A stretch of DNA of 64,000 nucleotides, taken from NCBI GenBank assembly GCA_022827055.1, contig JAJDTR010000062.1, positions 1 to 64,000 on the forward strand. Reading direction: 5' to 3'. How positions within the stretch are numbered: the first letter of the stretch is position 1; every line of letters begins with the position of its first letter. Below the pieces are notes generated by a model that saw only the letters and a program-made list of their open reading frames with translations, was not told the origin of the DNA and did not search any database. The stretch is from Candidatus Poribacteria bacterium. Its GTDB lineage: Bacteria; Poribacteria; WGA-4E; JAJDTR01. Of the stretch, positions 61,724 through 64,000 are shown one piece after another. Both the position numbers and the translations under genes were made by a program.

Positions 61724-61981
61724 ATGACTAAGTACGACATTGAGATGTATCAACACGGCGAATGCACCAGGATGGCTCCGTGTTGGACGAATTCCATCCC
61801 CGCCGCCAAGAACTATGCCACACGGTGGGCGCTCCGTGTCTGCAAGCTGCCGTTGAACAAGCGCCGCCACTGGACGCCGCTGCAGAACGCCGTGCACGAG
61901 GTCATCGGGTATACGAGAGATTTCGTGAACTGCGAGATTGTGTTGAAAGAGTCGAAGCGGAGACTGCGAAACAGTGTCTAG
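61724..61981 (+). CDS. Hypothetical basic protein
   Basis: 85 residues from MTKYDIEMYQHGECTRMAPC with AAGGAG 8 bases upstream. Basic and helical C-terminal half (NKRRHWTPLQNAVHEVIGYT, ESKRRLRNS). Longer open frames overlap it in two other frames, but this one has the ribosome site. No family recognised. Confidence 0.5.
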   Translation: MTKYDIEMYQHGECTRMAPCWTNSIPAAKNYATRWALRVCKLPLNKRRHWTPLQNAVHEVIGYTRDFVNCEIVLKESKRRLRNSV

Positions 61982-62045
61982 CGGAGATGACGCACCAGAT
62001 GTTGAACGAGAAACAGCATCAGGTGAATAAAAGATGTGTAAGGAA

Positions 62046-62079
62046 AGCCGGGTTTCTTTTAGGGAACTCGGCTTTTTTT
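62046..62079 (+). terminator. Terminator, tandem unit 2
   Basis: AGCCGGGTTTC/GAACTCGGCT stem followed by seven T. Confidence 0.7.
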
Positions 62080-62381
62080 GTGCAATTTGATTCATGGGAC
62101 AGCAAAGTCGGGTGTTGGGTTTCACTTAGAATTCGGCGACATGAGGCGATGCGAGAATACTACGTCCCTTTCACATTTACAGTTTTTTCAGAAGAACCGT
62201 TCAACCCAACCTACGAAATCGGGCGCAACGAATTTGCTATTGCGCCAGCAATCGGGCGAGGAAACTTCGCCCCTACGGAATACGAAGTGATTTAGGAAAT
62301 CGATATCGCTTTGGCATCGCGGATTGACGCGGCAGATATCGAACGAGAAACAACATCAGCTGAACAAAAGATGTGTAAGGA

Positions 62382-62416
62382 AGGTCGGGTTTCTTCTAAG
62401 GAACTCGGCTTTTTTT
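62382..62416 (+). terminator. Terminator, tandem unit 3
   Basis: Same element with a mismatch in the lower stem (AGGTCGGGTTTC), followed by seven T. Confidence 0.6.
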
Positions 62417-62716
62417 GTGCAATTTAACCGAACGTACGGCGGTGGGATGTTGGGTTTCACTCAGTTCTTCGGTACATGAGGTAGTACGAGAGTACCACAT
62501 ACCTTTCACATTTACAGTTTTTTCAGAAGAACCGTTCAACCCAACCTACGAAATCGGGCGCAACGAATTTGCTATTGCGCCAGCAATCGGGCGAGGAAAC
62601 CTGCCCCTACGGAATACGAAGTGATTTAGGAAATCGATATCGATTCGGCAGCGCGGATTGACGCAGGAAATTAATGGCGGGAAACAGCATCAGATGATGT
62701 GAAGATGTGCAATAAG

Positions 62717-62749
62717 AGCCGGTTTTCTTCTGGAGAACTCGGTTTTTTT
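62717..62749 (+). terminator. Terminator, tandem unit 4
   Basis: AGCCGGTTTTC/GAACTCGGTT stem followed by T-run; the last unit of the tandem. Confidence 0.6.
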
Positions 62750-62985
62750 ATGCAATTTAACTCAACGTACGGCGGTGGGATGTTGGGTTTCACTCAGTTT
62801 TTCGGTACATGAGGCAGTACGAGAGTACCACATACCCTTCACATTTAGAGTTTTTACAGAAGGACCGTTCAACCCAACCTACGGACTTAATTGATCTCAG
62901 TTCATCGGTGGTTTGATCCCGCCTTACGGAAATGCCACATGCCGGTGCGCCATGCGTATCCTACAGGTGTCGGTTCATCGCACAG

Positions 62986-63489
62986 CTATATCATTTTAAA
63001 GACGGAGGTGTTATATTCACTGATCAGAGTGAGGGTATCCCCACTTCTGGTCCACGTACCGCTTAAATCCTCTAGCGTTGTAATTCCCTCCGCATCATCT
63101 AATCGTGCAAAGAATCCAGATGCTTCTGATTCTCCGTTTGAGAGCGTATAATTGGAGCCGGAGAGGAAATAAGCCGCAGTGAATCTAATCGAACCAATCT
63201 CTAATGTCCCGACGCTCCCCTGTTTCGGTGCTATCCTTACAGTGATTTCGCCCTCCAGAGATCCGTCGCTATTGAACCTCCAGGTGTTGGCAAGAATGGT
63301 CGCATGTCCATAATACGAATAGTTCTGTTCCATGCTCTGACCATCAATGGTTTCGAGGCTCCATGTACCGACCCACTCATCATTATCCGCCGCGGGCTCG
63401 CTATCACCACAGCCGATGGTTCCGATAGTGAGAATTGCAACAATACTGACCAACCACAAGAACGAACGAGGAATCGCTTGCTTACACAT
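62986..63489 (-). CDS. Lipoprotein with lipocalin-like domain
   Basis: 167 residues. Lipobox I-G-C (Cys 27) after a hydrophobic stretch (LVSIVAILTIGTIG). The mature part begins WVGTWSLETIDGQSMEQNYS and has alternating strands (TWRFNSDGSLEGEITVRI, LSGTWTRSGDTLTLISEYN), the pattern of lipocalin-like small lipoproteins. AAGGAGG upstream. Ligand unknown. Transcribed alone. Confidence 0.78.
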   Translation of the reverse strand: MCKQAIPRSFLWLVSIVAILTIGTIGCGDSEPAADNDEWVGTWSLETIDGQSMEQNYSYYGHATILANTWRFNSDGSLEGEITVRIAPKQGSVGTLEIGSIRFTAAYFLSGSNYTLSNGESEASGFFARLDDAEGITTLEDLSGTWTRSGDTLTLISEYNTSVFKMI

Positions 63490-63649
63490 TCTATCTGGCC
63501 TCCTTTATTGGATAGGACTCAGTGTACATTCGCTTGCGGAGCACAGTGGATATAAAACACCTCTTGCGCCAACTGCCATCCCTGTGCTACTGACGAATCA
63601 ACACCTTCCGTGATGCGGTGATGGCCCCGCTGAATGCGTGCCGGAAATG

Positions 63650-63757
63650 ACGCCGTCCCTCCTCTAACCGACAAACCATTATACCATCTGAATCGAAAAG
63701 CGTCAATGTGGCCTCGGCATTCACAGTCGACTCACAGGGAATCCAAGTCTTCGGGTT
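63650..63757 (-). pseudogene. Relic of a C-terminal sorting/FlgD-like domain
   Basis: NPKTWIPCESTVNAEATLTL, FDSDGIMVCRLEEGRR matches NPETWIPYRLAADSEVDISI, YDGRGILVRQLDIGRQ in the secreted WD40 protein at 33210. The rest of the gene is missing. A secreted protein gene once ended here. Confidence 0.6.
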
Positions 63758-63834
63758 GCACGTGCTGGTCTTTGACTTATTCGCTGCTCCTTCCGCCCTC
63801 CATCCCTTCGGTATATTTCTGATAATTTTTAAGA

Positions 63835-63863
63835 TTGACAACTTAACATATGTATAGTATATT
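63835..63863 (+). promoter_or_regulatory. Promoter with TTAACATATGTATAG spacer
   Basis: TTGACA, 17 bases, TATATT. Spacer and -10 region (TAACATATGTATAGTATA) are shared with 61382 and, in part, 37388. It points to the partial gene at 63944. Confidence 0.6.
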
Positions 63864-63943
63864 TTAGTTTGAAATTGACACCTACGAGGTTTCAATAGGC
63901 GAAATTGGGGATTTAACGAATGTCCGTGACGAGGTGAGGATTT

Positions 63944-64000
63944 ATGGGTACGCCACTTCCGAATAACATTGCATTGAAGGCGGGGCAGAAGGAATCGAGA
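63944..64000 (+). CDS. Unknown protein, 3' end outside window
   Basis: The first 19 residues (MGTPLPNNIALKAGQKESR) follow GAGGTGAGG upstream. Too short to assign. Confidence 0.45.
   Translation, partial: MGTPLPNNIALKAGQKESR

Larger units (their letters stand above)
61982..62985 (+). repeat. Tandem array of about 335-bp units, each with a terminator
   Basis: Three units start at 62017, 62354 and 62688 (CATCAG). Each has a terminator, then TGTTGGGTTTCAC...CCGTTCAACCCAACCTACG (62113-62215, 62448-62550, 62781-62883). Units 1 and 2 also contain GGGCGAGGAAAC.TCGCCCC plus TACGG. A fourth, diverged unit covers 60870-61155. No gene is supported inside. Confidence 0.75.
63490..63943. other. Spacer with a relic domain and a promoter
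   Basis: Holds the relic tail domain (63650-63757) and the promoter at 63835-63863; otherwise nothing seen. Confidence 0.5.

Noticed and set aside
61762-62295. 177-residue frame across the tandem repeat
   Set aside because: It runs through a terminator and hairpin repeats and lacks a ribosome site; the shorter gene at 61724 explains the region better.

Overview
The window looks like a contig of a Candidatus Poribacteria-type bacterium or a close relative. The main clue is the WD40 protein at 33210-34916. It ends in a dockerin-like repeat pair followed by a C-terminal domain beginning LLPNYPNPFNPETWIPY, a signature I associate with that lineage. Orphan Leu/Ile/Val-type binding lipoproteins, a phytanoyl-CoA dioxygenase-family enzyme, a sialidase-like propeller and very many short palindromic repeats fit the same picture. 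This assignment is inference; there is no rRNA gene in the window.

Region 1 (1-25166) is a head-to-tail array of 20 paralogous genes for secreted PD40/TolB-like beta-propellers of about 320-333 residues. Eighteen are complete, one is cut by the window start and one is a broken 5' fragment. Signal peptide, about six blades and a C-terminal tail (W-G-x-x-K...R) are shared. Two subfamilies and several mosaic copies show duplication with gene conversion. The spacers were duplicated too, and they hold hairpin repeats and two MITE-like insertions whose empty sites can be read in sister spacers. A hicBA toxin-antitoxin module sits between gene 18 (broken) and gene 19, and hicA runs in frame into gene 19.

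Region 2 (25.2-42.5 kb) carries two related minus-strand clusters of small membrane proteins (27.7-32.4 kb and 38.1-42.5 kb). They share a family of four about-200-residue single-TM proteins and a family of small multi-TM proteins. Between them lie the WD40/dockerin protein, two MITE-like elements and a Panacea-type toxin-antitoxin pair with a two-TM partner.

Region 3 (42.9-54.8 kb) holds the sialidase-like gene, a second hicBA, an IS3 orfA relic, the PhyH-family oxygenase, a 14-blade WD40 protein and a segmental duplication. Each half of the duplication has one orphan ABC binding lipoprotein and one DUF433 gene, and one half also has a decayed hicBA. The duplication is followed by a single-chain HicB-HicA fusion.

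Region 4 (54.8-64 kb) is more AT-rich. It holds a DUF2335 membrane operon, a DUF3800 fragment overlapping an Apea-like HEPN protein, a third binding lipoprotein and a decayed relative. A 29-residue membrane peptide follows under a consensus promoter, then a tandem array of about 335-bp units each with a terminator, and another lipoprotein.

Overall this is a repeat-driven, fast-rearranging region. It is rich in surface or periplasmic paralogues and in toxin-antitoxin modules at several stages of decay, with four HicBA loci that all have abnormal gene boundaries.
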